From the NCBI RefSeq assembly GCF_000331995.1, contig NC_020134.1, positions 1,959,465 to 2,023,464 of the forward strand: a DNA stretch of 64,000 nt. The letters run 5' to 3'. A model generated the notes under the pieces. It saw only the letters and a list, made by a program, of their open reading frames with translations. It made no database searches and was not told the origin of the DNA. The stretch is from Thermoclostridium stercorarium subsp. stercorarium DSM 8532 (GTDB taxonomy: Bacteria > Bacillota > Clostridia > DSM-8532). The stretch's first letter is position 1, and each line of letters begins with the position of its first letter. The position numbers were made by a program, and so were the translations under genes. Positions 9,029 to 17,299 of this stretch are shown here, in pieces.

Positions 9029-10801
9029 ATGGATAAAAATACCTATTATGAAACAGTCAAAAATATGGCGGTTGAAAAAGTATTAAACCAGTATTGCTCT
9101 GATTCAGATCCATCACGCCCTGCCCTCAAAAAGTTGCTGGTGTATATTTAAAATAAACTCCGCTCCAAACGACTTTCCCTCAAACCCTTATCCCTTCTCG
9201 CCTTAACCCTATTCTCCTAATCTCTTCCAGATAATAAAGTCGGTTCAAAAATTCCATATTTTCATTCCATTTAATAACATTTATTCCTTAATTCTTGTAG
9301 TAATTTTTAAAATAAAGTCGGTTCCAAATAGGGATATGTTGAAAGGAAAATAGGAATAAGTTTCATGGGTTAAGGGTTAAGGTTTTATTTCACCCTTTCA
9401 GTTGCTATATCAATATTATCTTCAATACAGTAGTCAATACTTCTCTCAATCCCTTTAAAATCAATAGTTTTAAGGCTGTAACCAACAAATAATTCTAATC
9501 AAAATTCTAATGAAAAATCTAATAACTTAGTCCTTATACCTTAGCCCTTTCCCCTGTAAAAAAAGCAAACCCCGCAGCAAAACAGGGGTTATCCTGCATT
9601 TACTACGGGATTATGGAATGAACTTTATTTTTATGGAGCGAACTTTATTTTAATGGAGTCAACTTTATTTAAATTATACAGCTGGAGGATTTGCTCGACT
9701 GGTTTATGTTGTCTGAACGCCAAATCTATCTCTTGAAAAACGAGAACGACAAAGGCAACGGCTTTTATGATAGAAAACTTGGTACACCTATGGGTAACCT
9801 GGACATCTCTGTCCCAAGAACTCGCACTGGCGATTTCAGACCCCACATCCTACCTGAACCGTATAAAAGGGTGGATGAATCCTATACAGACCTTCTTATG
9901 TCCCTTGTTGTCAACGGTTATTCAGAATCTTCTCTCTTAAATACCCTCAAAAGCCTCAACCTTCCTTACTCTGATGATGAACTCAACAAAATCAAAGATG
10001 ACCTAAAAAGTGAATTAGACCTTTTCAAACAACGGGAATTACCCGAATCGGTGTTTGCTTTATTAATCGATGCTTATCATTGTGAGATAAAAGACGGCTC
10101 AAAAGTGAAGAAAGCCGCATGCTACATAATCCTTGGCGTTGATATGGAAGGTAAGAAAGACATCTTTGGCCTTTACACCTTCTTCGGCAAAGAAAACAGA
10201 GCCGATTGGAACAAGGTCTTTGAAAGACTTGATAAACCGCGGTCTTAAACGAGTTTTAGTGGTTGTAAGTGATGATTTCCCAGGTATTATCGAGACCGTC
10301 AAAGCTGTATATCCATATGCTGATCATCAGCTCTGTTTTGTACACCTTCAGAGAAATATCCGCAAATACATGACCAAAGCTGATGCCGCAGAATTCAATA
10401 AAGAACTCGATAAAATAAAATTTGCTTCTTCCTTTGATGAAGCTGTTCAAAAGTTTTATGACCTTTGCAGTAAATTTAAGAGTAAATATAGCCGATATAT
10501 GAACATTCTCATGGAGAAAGCAGAACATTATATGGCTTTCATTAAATACCCCGAATCCTTGAGGAAGCATGTTTATACTACCAACAGTGTAGAGAGTATC
10601 AACAGTCTAGTTGAAAAAATTCGGATAAGATCGGGTGGTTACTTTAACTCTGTCGAAGTATTGGAAATTAACATATATTTACAGAGGGAGAACTTAAGGC
10701 GGACAAAATGGAAAAAAGCGGTACCAATGATAAATGCTCACATTTATGAAATACAACAAATTTTCCAGTTACGTTACTTTAATCAGACACAAAATTCTTG
10801 A
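9029..10801 (+). pseudogene. IS256-family transposase, interrupted and frameshifted
   Basis: The ATG at 9029 follows AAAGGAGG. The frame is broken after ALKKLL by miniature element A (9141-9680). It resumes with EDLLDWFMLSERQ and then shifts at about 10224, where copy 2 has GAAGAC and this copy has GAAAGAC. The C-terminus ...YFNQTQNS is in frame here, unlike in copy 2. DDE-type mutator/IS256 features are present: ALLIDAYHCE with the first Asp, VVVSDDFPG with the second, and TTNSVESINS with the Glu. The product is inactive. Confidence 0.9.
9141..9680 (+). mobile_element. miniature Tn7-like element, copy A
   Basis: A 540-bp insert with termini TGTATATTTAAA and TTTAAATTATACA. It is flanked by 5-bp duplications GCTGG (9136-9140, 9681-9685). 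Comparison with the uninterrupted IS256 copy at 30668 proves both boundaries. The left end has three spaced repeats of the form AAATAAAGTCGGTTCCA (9151-9170, 9233-9252, 9311-9330). The right end has three abutting 20-bp copies of the complement (9611-9670). A CCCGCAGC...CTACGGGA hairpin precedes the right repeats. No coding frame is present. TGT...ACA ends, 5-bp duplication and sparse-left/dense-right sites are Tn7-family traits. By eye it matches copy C throughout. Confidence 0.85.
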
Positions 10802-10904
10802 CAACTCTCGGTCTTTTTCTTTTAGAAGCTTTTAAGGCTTAACTTCTTTGCCTTACCATTTGATATTTTAAAAAGTGGCATATCTCCAATTCCTCCTTAA
10901 ATTT

Positions 10905-13583
10905 CTACATCCACGGTTTTATAAGGTGTTCTACTCTTTCCTCATCATTAAGAACAGTACTCACATTTTCCCAATCTACTTTTGCAACATGCTGGCGATA
11001 TTTTATGTCAAATGGATGTTCTTCTTTTTCATCGATATCCTCAATTATATCTTTTATTCTCTCATCCCCCAACAGAGGTGAAACTGGGCCTATTATTTCT
11101 TCGGTATGTTTTATGCGTTTTTTCAGCTTATTATGGACGTGCTCTTCTATCGAACCTCGATAAAACAAGTTATATACATATACCTCCTTATAGAGCTGGC
11201 CCGCACGACGTATACGACCTATTCTCTGTTCCAATCTTATTGGATTCCACGGCAAATCAATATTAATTACCGTCCCAAGGGCTTGCAAATTCAAACCTTC
11301 CCCTGCCGCATCAGTCCCTACCAAAACCTTTAACCTGCCATCAAGTACCAGCCCTTTTATCTCATCACGAGGCATTACATGAAGCTTGCCTTTCTTGTAA
11401 ATTCCCGAACTGTTGCCAATTCCTGCATAAAGCCCAATCCCTACATCTGGAATATCCTCAGAAAGCCTCTGGGCCGTCCACTGAGCAGTATCAAAATACT
11501 CTGAGAATATCACACATCCACGTTCTATCCATTTCATCTTTAATAGAATTTCTTTAATTTTGTTATATTTTAGGTCCTCTTCTCGGTTATTGTCCAGTAT
11601 ATCGATAATTTCGGATAAATATTCTAACTCCTTCGCATTACTAAGGTCGAGAGTTAACAAATCATCATCTTCCATATCCTCTAATTCGTCTTCGGTTAAA
11701 ATTGATTCATCTATGGCTTTCTTTGCAAATATAGCGCGAGCTGTTTTTAAGCCCGCATGTATTGAGCTGCATACCCTTCTCAAAAGCAACGTCTTGTAAA
11801 AACCTTTAGCTCCCCTTTCTTTCAATAAACTTGTGAAATCCAGTGCAAGGTCATATGCCCTTTGTATCCTCCACGGCATACTTAGCCCTCTGTCCTGCCC
11901 CTCTCCAAATTTAATTTCTATTTTCTCCAGGTATGGCTTGCCTGTTTCAGGGTCTATAAGTTTCTCAAGCGTTTCGCGTCGTCTCCTGACCATAAACCTT
12001 ATAAATGGATTGTAATTCTTAAAAAAGTCTTCTCTTGCTATTAAGTCTACTATGTCCCTAACATGCGGGTCTAATTCACTATAATTAAACCTTGCTTTTG
12101 TTTCATCTTTTCTTAAACCTAAAAACTTTCTAAGGTCTCCAAACAAAAAGCTCATATTATCCTCGTCTTCACTAGGTAATGGATCTTTTATCCATTGCCA
12201 CGCGTCACTTCCCAGAGGCATTTCTTTCTGACCGCATATATATGCTATTCCATCTAAATGATGTCGCTTCCATTGACTTATTTCTGAACCAAGTATTCGT
12301 TCACTCCCTTGAGCTAAAATGTACAACAAATCCCACCCTTCAACAGGATGGAGCTGAATGGGTGTTGCTGTTGCCAGTATCATTGTCTTCGTTCTGAGCG
12401 ATAGCTTCACTAGAAAGTTCATCAAATTATTAGACTCTGGTTCTTCTGCAGGTTTATTTAAATTTTTCCTGCGAGCCTTATGTGCTTCGTCAACTAATAC
12501 GCATTCGTATTCAAGCTCCAGCAAAGGTTCAATTGCTCGTGAAGCCCGTTTTATTAACCCATGAGAAATTATCGCTATTTTCCTCGGACATTGAAGAATT
12601 GCTGGTCTGCCATTGCTGGGTTTAACTTCTCGTCCATTTTCAATCACCCACTTATTTCCATCAAATACAGCTGATGGAATTCCAAACATACTCTTTAGCT
12701 CATCCTGCCACTGGAAAAGAAGTGTTTTAGGGACCAGTATAAGTACGGGCTTATCACTGTATAGCGCTGTCAGCTCAGCTATCAAAGCCAGCTGGGCGGT
12801 TTTACCTAAACCCACTTCATCAGCAAGGATATAGCGTGCTCCACCTTTGTTTACATGCTCCTCAAATACCATTTTTATAAAATATTTCTGATGATTCCAA
12901 AGCTCCAAACCATCTTTATACATGGGAGATTCTATGACAACGGAAGCGGGTTCTGGATTTTTCCGCCACTCATCTAATGAAACCACGCGTCTTTGAGCTA
13001 TCCTGCCTATATCTTCTATAATAGCATCACAAAGTTCAAGCGCATATGGATTATTCCAGAAGAAGTCAAACTCCTCTTGTACCCATTTAACACTTTTTTC
13101 TGAATCGTCAGACCACAACATCTCATAGTTTTCTGTCCATGCAGCACGTGTCTCGTTAACACTGCCTATATATGCTATTTTACTGCCATCATGCCTTGTT
13201 ATTACCCCTGCCTTCGCATGAACTAGACCATATACATCATCAGGCATTACCTTTACTTGCATCTTCCCACTTTTCAAAAGGTCATAGAGTTTTTTGAACC
13301 TTTCCTGGCACAAAATTGCCTTTTCTTCTGGCCTTGAATATTTCCATTCTTTTACCAATTTGCGCTTTACCATCTTCGCAACCTCTACATCTTCTTTTTT
13401 CACATTTGAGTTGCATACCACTCTAATTGGCCCATCTACACTTTCTATTGCCTCACCAGCCACTTCAAGAACAGATGAGCAAAAGTAACCTGCAAGTCTA
13501 TCGTAACCCTGGGCATTTTTGAGAGATGGGTTCAAGAACTCGTCTAATAGATTGTTTCGGCGTGAAGAGTAGTGATTCAACAT
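10905..13583 (-). CDS. PLD/SNF2-type DEAD-like helicase of a four-gene defence operon
   Basis: About 890 aa. The N-terminal phospholipase-D-like domain has HAKAGVITRHDGSKIAYIG (about residues 120-140), followed by a superfamily 2 SNF2-type helicase. Helicase motifs are DEVGLGKTAQ (Walker A, about 255), VDEAHKARR (Walker B, about 365), LATATPIQ, VGTDAAGEGLNLQ and QRIGRIRRAGQ (about 790). All key residues are present. The frame is open to TTG 13604; I chose ATG 13583 (MLNHYSSRRNN), although neither start has a good ribosome site. It is the last gene of the operon, 60 bases after the methylase. Family knowledge suggests ATP-driven DNA translocation plus a PLD domain that may bind or cut DNA. The role in phage defence is inferred from its partners. 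Confidence 0.88.
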   Translation of the reverse strand: MLNHYSSRRNNLLDEFLNPSLKNAQGYDRLAGYFCSSVLEVAGEAIESVDGPIRVVCNSNVKKEDVEVAKMVKRKLVKEWKYSRPEEKAILCQERFKKLYDLLKSGKMQVKVMPDDVYGLVHAKAGVITRHDGSKIAYIGSVNETRAAWTENYEMLWSDDSEKSVKWVQEEFDFFWNNPYALELCDAIIEDIGRIAQRRVVSLDEWRKNPEPASVVIESPMYKDGLELWNHQKYFIKMVFEEHVNKGGARYILADEVGLGKTAQLALIAELTALYSDKPVLILVPKTLLFQWQDELKSMFGIPSAVFDGNKWVIENGREVKPSNGRPAILQCPRKIAIISHGLIKRASRAIEPLLELEYECVLVDEAHKARRKNLNKPAEEPESNNLMNFLVKLSLRTKTMILATATPIQLHPVEGWDLLYILAQGSERILGSEISQWKRHHLDGIAYICGQKEMPLGSDAWQWIKDPLPSEDEDNMSFLFGDLRKFLGLRKDETKARFNYSELDPHVRDIVDLIAREDFFKNYNPFIRFMVRRRRETLEKLIDPETGKPYLEKIEIKFGEGQDRGLSMPWRIQRAYDLALDFTSLLKERGAKGFYKTLLLRRVCSSIHAGLKTARAIFAKKAIDESILTEDELEDMEDDDLLTLDLSNAKELEYLSEIIDILDNNREEDLKYNKIKEILLKMKWIERGCVIFSEYFDTAQWTAQRLSEDIPDVGIGLYAGIGNSSGIYKKGKLHVMPRDEIKGLVLDGRLKVLVGTDAAGEGLNLQALGTVINIDLPWNPIRLEQRIGRIRRAGQLYKEVYVYNLFYRGSIEEHVHNKLKKRIKHTEEIIGPVSPLLGDERIKDIIEDIDEKEEHPFDIKYRQHVAKVDWENVSTVLNDEERVEHLIKPWM

Positions 13584-13642
13584 AATCAGGCGGGGACAAC
13601 CCAAAAGCTGAGGTGTCCCCTTTCGCCCCCTTTCCAGCGAGG

Positions 13643-16600
13643 TTACATTCTATCATTTACAACCCTTTCCAACAGGTGGCGTGCTATTCTTGAATCTTCT
13701 ACCCATTGAGGTAATATGCTGAGATTTGAGATATATCTCAATAGTATCTCCACCTTTAGTTTTTTATGCCAGTATTCACTGCCAAGCTTGTTTTTCAGCC
13801 ACTCGTGGCCAATGCTAATCGCTGTAGTCTCATCGCCTATTTCCCTTATTTTTTCCTGCGTCACGTTGATTGCAGCAAGTATATATCTCAGCATCGTATT
13901 ACTAAACCCATGTTGAGTTTCTAAAATTGTCATTCCAAACTCCGTTGCCGTTTTTACTCTTGCCCTATTTACCCTATTTTCTCCCAGCAAATCATCATAA
14001 TCCAGTATGCCCAGCCCTCTGGCAGCATCCTGGTATAACTTTATTTTCCTTTCCCCTTCCTTCTCAAACTCAAGGCCGCGAATGTAATATTTCTCGTAGT
14101 TATTCAAGCTGGCCCACACTTCCCTAATGCTTTCAATATCGTAACCCAATCCCTTAAATCCCTCAGGCAGGATAATGCTGCTTGCATACGAGCGCATATC
14201 TTCCAGGAATTCTGTCATTTTTTCCTCTGATTCGCTAATATCATATGCAGTCAATACCCTCAATGCCGCATAATACCCTGCAAGCTCTAGATCAGCTGAT
14301 GTAAAGATTTTATTGCCTTTAAGCCCATTTTCAACCTCCATCATATAATGGATCTGCTTCTCCACTTCATTTTTTACAATACCACGAAGCTGTCTTAAGA
14401 AAGCTTTTTGCCTCTTATAAGCCGAATCCTTTTTGAGAATTATCGCCACTGTTGACTGAACGTAGTTACCTTCATCAATTCCTACCGATTCTGTTTCGGT
14501 AGCGACAGACCACGCATTCATAATCCTTAAGCCCGCTGAGAGCAGAATTTGAACAAGGCTTGCAAATACCTTTGCGCTTTGATGCGTGAACATTATTATA
14601 ACATAACCGCCTTCAAGTGTATGTTCGGCTATATTCTTGAAGGCTTCCGTCATGGCAAGCTTAAATTGGTCATCCGACCCTTTTATAGCCAATGCCCTTT
14701 TGCTGTCCGTATACCACTCAGGGAAAACTTCTTTTAAAAACTTCTTGTCCCATGCTAAAAAGAACTCCGAAAGCTCGTGGTAGTTAACTGCATCGGCATA
14801 GGGGGGATCAGTAAGCCAGACCATGCAATAGTTTTGTAGTATTCTGGCATCTAAAAGATTAGTATATAAAACTTTGTGTTCAATATTAAATAACCTATTT
14901 AATTTAAAAAACCAAGATTCATCTAGAGCTTTTAATCCTCTTACACCGTAATTAAATAAAGTATTTAAGGCTTGGTTATAAAAAGTTTGAGCTGTATGTC
15001 CTATCCCACCAGATTTTGTAGGATCCCATATACATAACTTAGAATTCCAATTACAGCACCTATTCACCCCCAGCAGTCCCACAATTCTCTCTTCTCTTGT
15101 CTTTGCTTCTTTGTCAATCAGCTCCATCAAAAGCCCGTGTAAAAGGAGCTGGCGGGGGTTGAAAAGCTGATGCCAGTATGCCCAGCCTCTCTCTCTTATT
15201 GGCTGAGATGTATTATAGCCTTCTTCAATCACATCGCTTGGAATATACCCTTTTTGTTGCCACTCGCTGAACCTTTCTCCTAAAAGCTCAATTACCTTCT
15301 TTTCCCTTTCCAAATCCTCCTCATCTGGTGCTTTGTAATACCTTTCTGTCCTTATTCTTCCATTTTCATCTTTGTACTCCTTTTCATACCTTATACAGTA
15401 AAGCCTCTCCTGGAATACGTCATCTTCCCTTGGCACAAATTCATGCTTTTCCCAACGCCTTAAGCCCCAAATGGTATTGCCTTTTTCGTCCTTTTTGTCT
15501 CCCCTTATCTTCGATATAGGCACGCTGTTTTTACAGTGCGGGCATTTGAGTTCACTCCTCATCACGGTACCTTTCTTGGCTATTTCCATCTCTTCATCGC
15601 TTGCATTCATTTTTATCTCTATATCAAAGCTTTTACTCTCAGCGTTTTCTTTTAAAATAGCAACGGTTCTCGTATTCTTTCCAATTATCCACGAGGGAGC
15701 TAGTGGTACCCTCCACCCACAATCAGGGCAAACCGCTTCTGTGCAGTAAAGATAAGCGTTTGCTCTATGCCCTTGCGAGTTGTGCTCTATGCCCCATTCT
15801 GTTATCTGCTTATCAGCAAGTTTAAATATCCTCTCTTGAAATGCTTTCAGCTTTTTTATTTTATCTTCTGGCAGCCCTAAAAGGTTCAGGGCAGACCATG
15901 TCAAGAGCATTGCAACTGGGTTTAGATCAGAAGCATACACATTAAAACCCAATCTTGCTGCTTCAAAGGGTATGTTACCCCCTCCACAAAAAGGATCGCC
16001 AACTGTTGGAACGTGTCCAAAACGCCTCTCTCCCAATTGCTTTACTATTTCCTGATATGAATATGCATTTGTTCCCAAATAATTATTAATATCTTCCCAT
16101 GTCTCTCTCGATAGATTATCAACCTTATCCAAACCTTCGCAGTATTTTAATTTCAAATCATAAGGTAATCGCTTGAAAATTTCCAATTCATACTGGTTAC
16201 ACTTTAATCCAAGATGTACTTTAAAATACTGCTTCTTTTCTTCCTCAGTAGCATATTTAAAAGCTATTTCAGCAGGTAACGTATCAAGGCTGTAGTTCTC
16301 ATCTTTTATTCTCTTTACTACCTCTTTCTTGAAAGTATGGAGCACTGAGCCATTGGTTTTATACTCAATGACCGCACCGCAATCTGCTTTTTCCTCATCA
16401 GTCATATACTCATATACGACAATAGGCTCTAACTTTTTATTTTTTCGCTTTAATAGCTCACGTTCTGATAAACCCAATAATTTCATATAGATTTCTGTAT
16501 CCCTTTTAATGTCATCTGAAGCAGGAAGCAGAATGCCTAATAACAGCGCACGAGCATACACAAGAGGTTTTCTGCCCCACCACTTGCCAAGGCCTGTCAG

Positions 16601-16690
16601 TATTTGCCCCGCTCCTGATTTTCGTTCTTTATACGTCTCATATGACATAAGTTTAGGGAAAAAAACCTTTTCTATTATGCTTTCGCTCAC
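13643..16690 (-). CDS. DUF1156-type DNA methyltransferase
   Basis: A 1015-aa predicted adenine/cytosine-N DNA methylase. The N-terminal DUF1156 region includes LTGLGKWWGRKP (about 31-42). The SAM-binding motif DPFCGGGNIPFEAA is at about 232-245, and the catalytic motif DPPYADAVNYHEL at about 626. Two CxxC pairs between them (CPDCGW and CPHCKN) suggest a zinc ribbon. The GTG start overlaps the DUF3780 stop as GTGA, so translation is probably coupled. In this operon type the methylase is thought to mark host DNA or modify targets for the defence machinery. The target site is unknown. All catalytic motifs are intact and no frameshift is seen over 3 kb. Confidence 0.92.
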   Translation of the reverse strand: MSESIIEKVFFPKLMSYETYKERKSGAGQILTGLGKWWGRKPLVYARALLLGILLPASDDIKRDTEIYMKLLGLSERELLKRKNKKLEPIVVYEYMTDEEKADCGAVIEYKTNGSVLHTFKKEVVKRIKDENYSLDTLPAEIAFKYATEEEKKQYFKVHLGLKCNQYELEIFKRLPYDLKLKYCEGLDKVDNLSRETWEDINNYLGTNAYSYQEIVKQLGERRFGHVPTVGDPFCGGGNIPFEAARLGFNVYASDLNPVAMLLTWSALNLLGLPEDKIKKLKAFQERIFKLADKQITEWGIEHNSQGHRANAYLYCTEAVCPDCGWRVPLAPSWIIGKNTRTVAILKENAESKSFDIEIKMNASDEEMEIAKKGTVMRSELKCPHCKNSVPISKIRGDKKDEKGNTIWGLRRWEKHEFVPREDDVFQERLYCIRYEKEYKDENGRIRTERYYKAPDEEDLEREKKVIELLGERFSEWQQKGYIPSDVIEEGYNTSQPIRERGWAYWHQLFNPRQLLLHGLLMELIDKEAKTREERIVGLLGVNRCCNWNSKLCIWDPTKSGGIGHTAQTFYNQALNTLFNYGVRGLKALDESWFFKLNRLFNIEHKVLYTNLLDARILQNYCMVWLTDPPYADAVNYHELSEFFLAWDKKFLKEVFPEWYTDSKRALAIKGSDDQFKLAMTEAFKNIAEHTLEGGYVIIMFTHQSAKVFASLVQILLSAGLRIMNAWSVATETESVGIDEGNYVQSTVAIILKKDSAYKRQKAFLRQLRGIVKNEVEKQIHYMMEVENGLKGNKIFTSADLELAGYYAALRVLTAYDISESEEKMTEFLEDMRSYASSIILPEGFKGLGYDIESIREVWASLNNYEKYYIRGLEFEKEGERKIKLYQDAARGLGILDYDDLLGENRVNRARVKTATEFGMTILETQHGFSNTMLRYILAAINVTQEKIREIGDETTAISIGHEWLKNKLGSEYWHKKLKVEILLRYISNLSILPQWVEDSRIARHLLERVVNDRM

Positions 16691-17277
16691 AAATTACTGC
16701 CTCCTTCGTAGTCCCAAATACTCAACTGCCTTGTTTTTTCTTCATCAACTGGGTTTTCTAACAGACCATATTTTATTCCCTTTCGCCAACCCATGTTTTT
16801 TTCGTTGGCACTACCCGTTGCCGCATTGGCAAGTCCATACAAAAACCATCTTTCCTCTGGCCTGAGCCCCTGCCAATTGATTATTGCTTTCGGCAGAATG
16901 TCAACATCCTCAACATCTTCCACTGCCCACAACAGAAGTACTAACTCTTTCCCCATAAGCCTGTTAACAGGATTGTTCCCTGTTTTCCATTTATAAATCT
17001 TATATCCTTCTTTTCTAAGTCTGGAGTTAAATTCCTGGGAGAGGTATGAGGATAATCTTTCCCAGATATTGTAAGCAACTACCACTTTTAATTTGTTCTC
17101 TGTCGTCCTGCTTTCATCTATACCTTTTAAATCCTCTTCTCCACGCCATACAAAACGCTCGTATACTTTTACCTTTTCTTTTTTACTCTTAGGGATAATC
17201 ACCATAAAATGGTGGTGAGTCTCTTCTGGATTAAAACCATAACCATATGTTAGCGTCTTGATTTGTGTTTTGCCCAT
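16687..17277 (-). CDS. DUF3780-type defence-associated protein
   Basis: A 196-aa protein starting MGKTQIKTLTYGYGF. I chose ATG 17277 because AAGGAG lies a suitable distance upstream; a TTG at 17286 is also open. The N-terminal GYGFNPEETHHHFMVIIPK and the C-terminal RPEERWFLYGLANAATG followed by GWRKGIKYGLLENP match my recollection of DUF3780, a small family found between DUF499 and DUF1156 genes in defence islands. There is no catalytic motif, membrane segment or signal peptide, so an adaptor or structural role is plausible but unproven. It starts 22 bases after the DUF499 stop and overlaps the methylase by 4 bases. Confidence 0.75.
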   Translation of the reverse strand: MGKTQIKTLTYGYGFNPEETHHHFMVIIPKSKKEKVKVYERFVWRGEEDLKGIDESRTTENKLKVVVAYNIWERLSSYLSQEFNSRLRKEGYKIYKWKTGNNPVNRLMGKELVLLLWAVEDVEDVDILPKAIINWQGLRPEERWFLYGLANAATGSANEKNMGWRKGIKYGLLENPVDEEKTRQLSIWDYEGGSNL

Positions 17278-17299
17278 ATATCTCAAGCTCCTTATACTT

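Larger units (their letters stand above)
8970..10809 (+). mobile_element. IS256-family element, copy 1, carrying miniature element A
   Basis: Imperfect terminal repeats begin GGGTGTTAAAATAAAA at the left and GAGAGTTGTCAAGAATT (complement) at the right, both running into TTGTGTCTG. An 8-bp duplication GGTCTTTT lies at 8962-8969 and 10810-10817. Without the 540-bp insert and its 5-bp duplication the IS is 1295 bp, exactly the length of copy 2 at 30668-31962. It interrupts the nuclease-like gene. Confidence 0.92.
8643..10881 (-). pseudogene. nuclease-like (NucS/DUF5655-type N-terminal domain) gene split by IS256
   Basis: The gene starts at ATG 10881 after GGAGGAATTGGAG and reads MPLFKISNGKAKKL. 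It hits an in-frame TAA just before the insertion. It resumes beyond the IS at 8961 as LQKLVEENCEELLSIRF, then shifts frame near 8790 and ends VMKKLDKSKLYRL at 8643. Removing the IS (8970-10809) and one 8-bp duplication joins KKKD to LQKLVEEN. The core RGRIDTLGID...PTIIEYKK resembles the D...ExK nuclease core seen in NucS-like and DUF5655 proteins. The stop, frameshift and insertion make it dead. It lies just 3' of the defence operon on the same strand, so it may once have belonged to that island. Confidence 0.75.

Noticed and set aside
9611-9670. Three 20-bp tandem repeats, considered as a CRISPR-like array
   Set aside because: The repeats abut without spacers, recur at the ends of all element copies, and have inverted partners at the other end, so they are transposon end sites.
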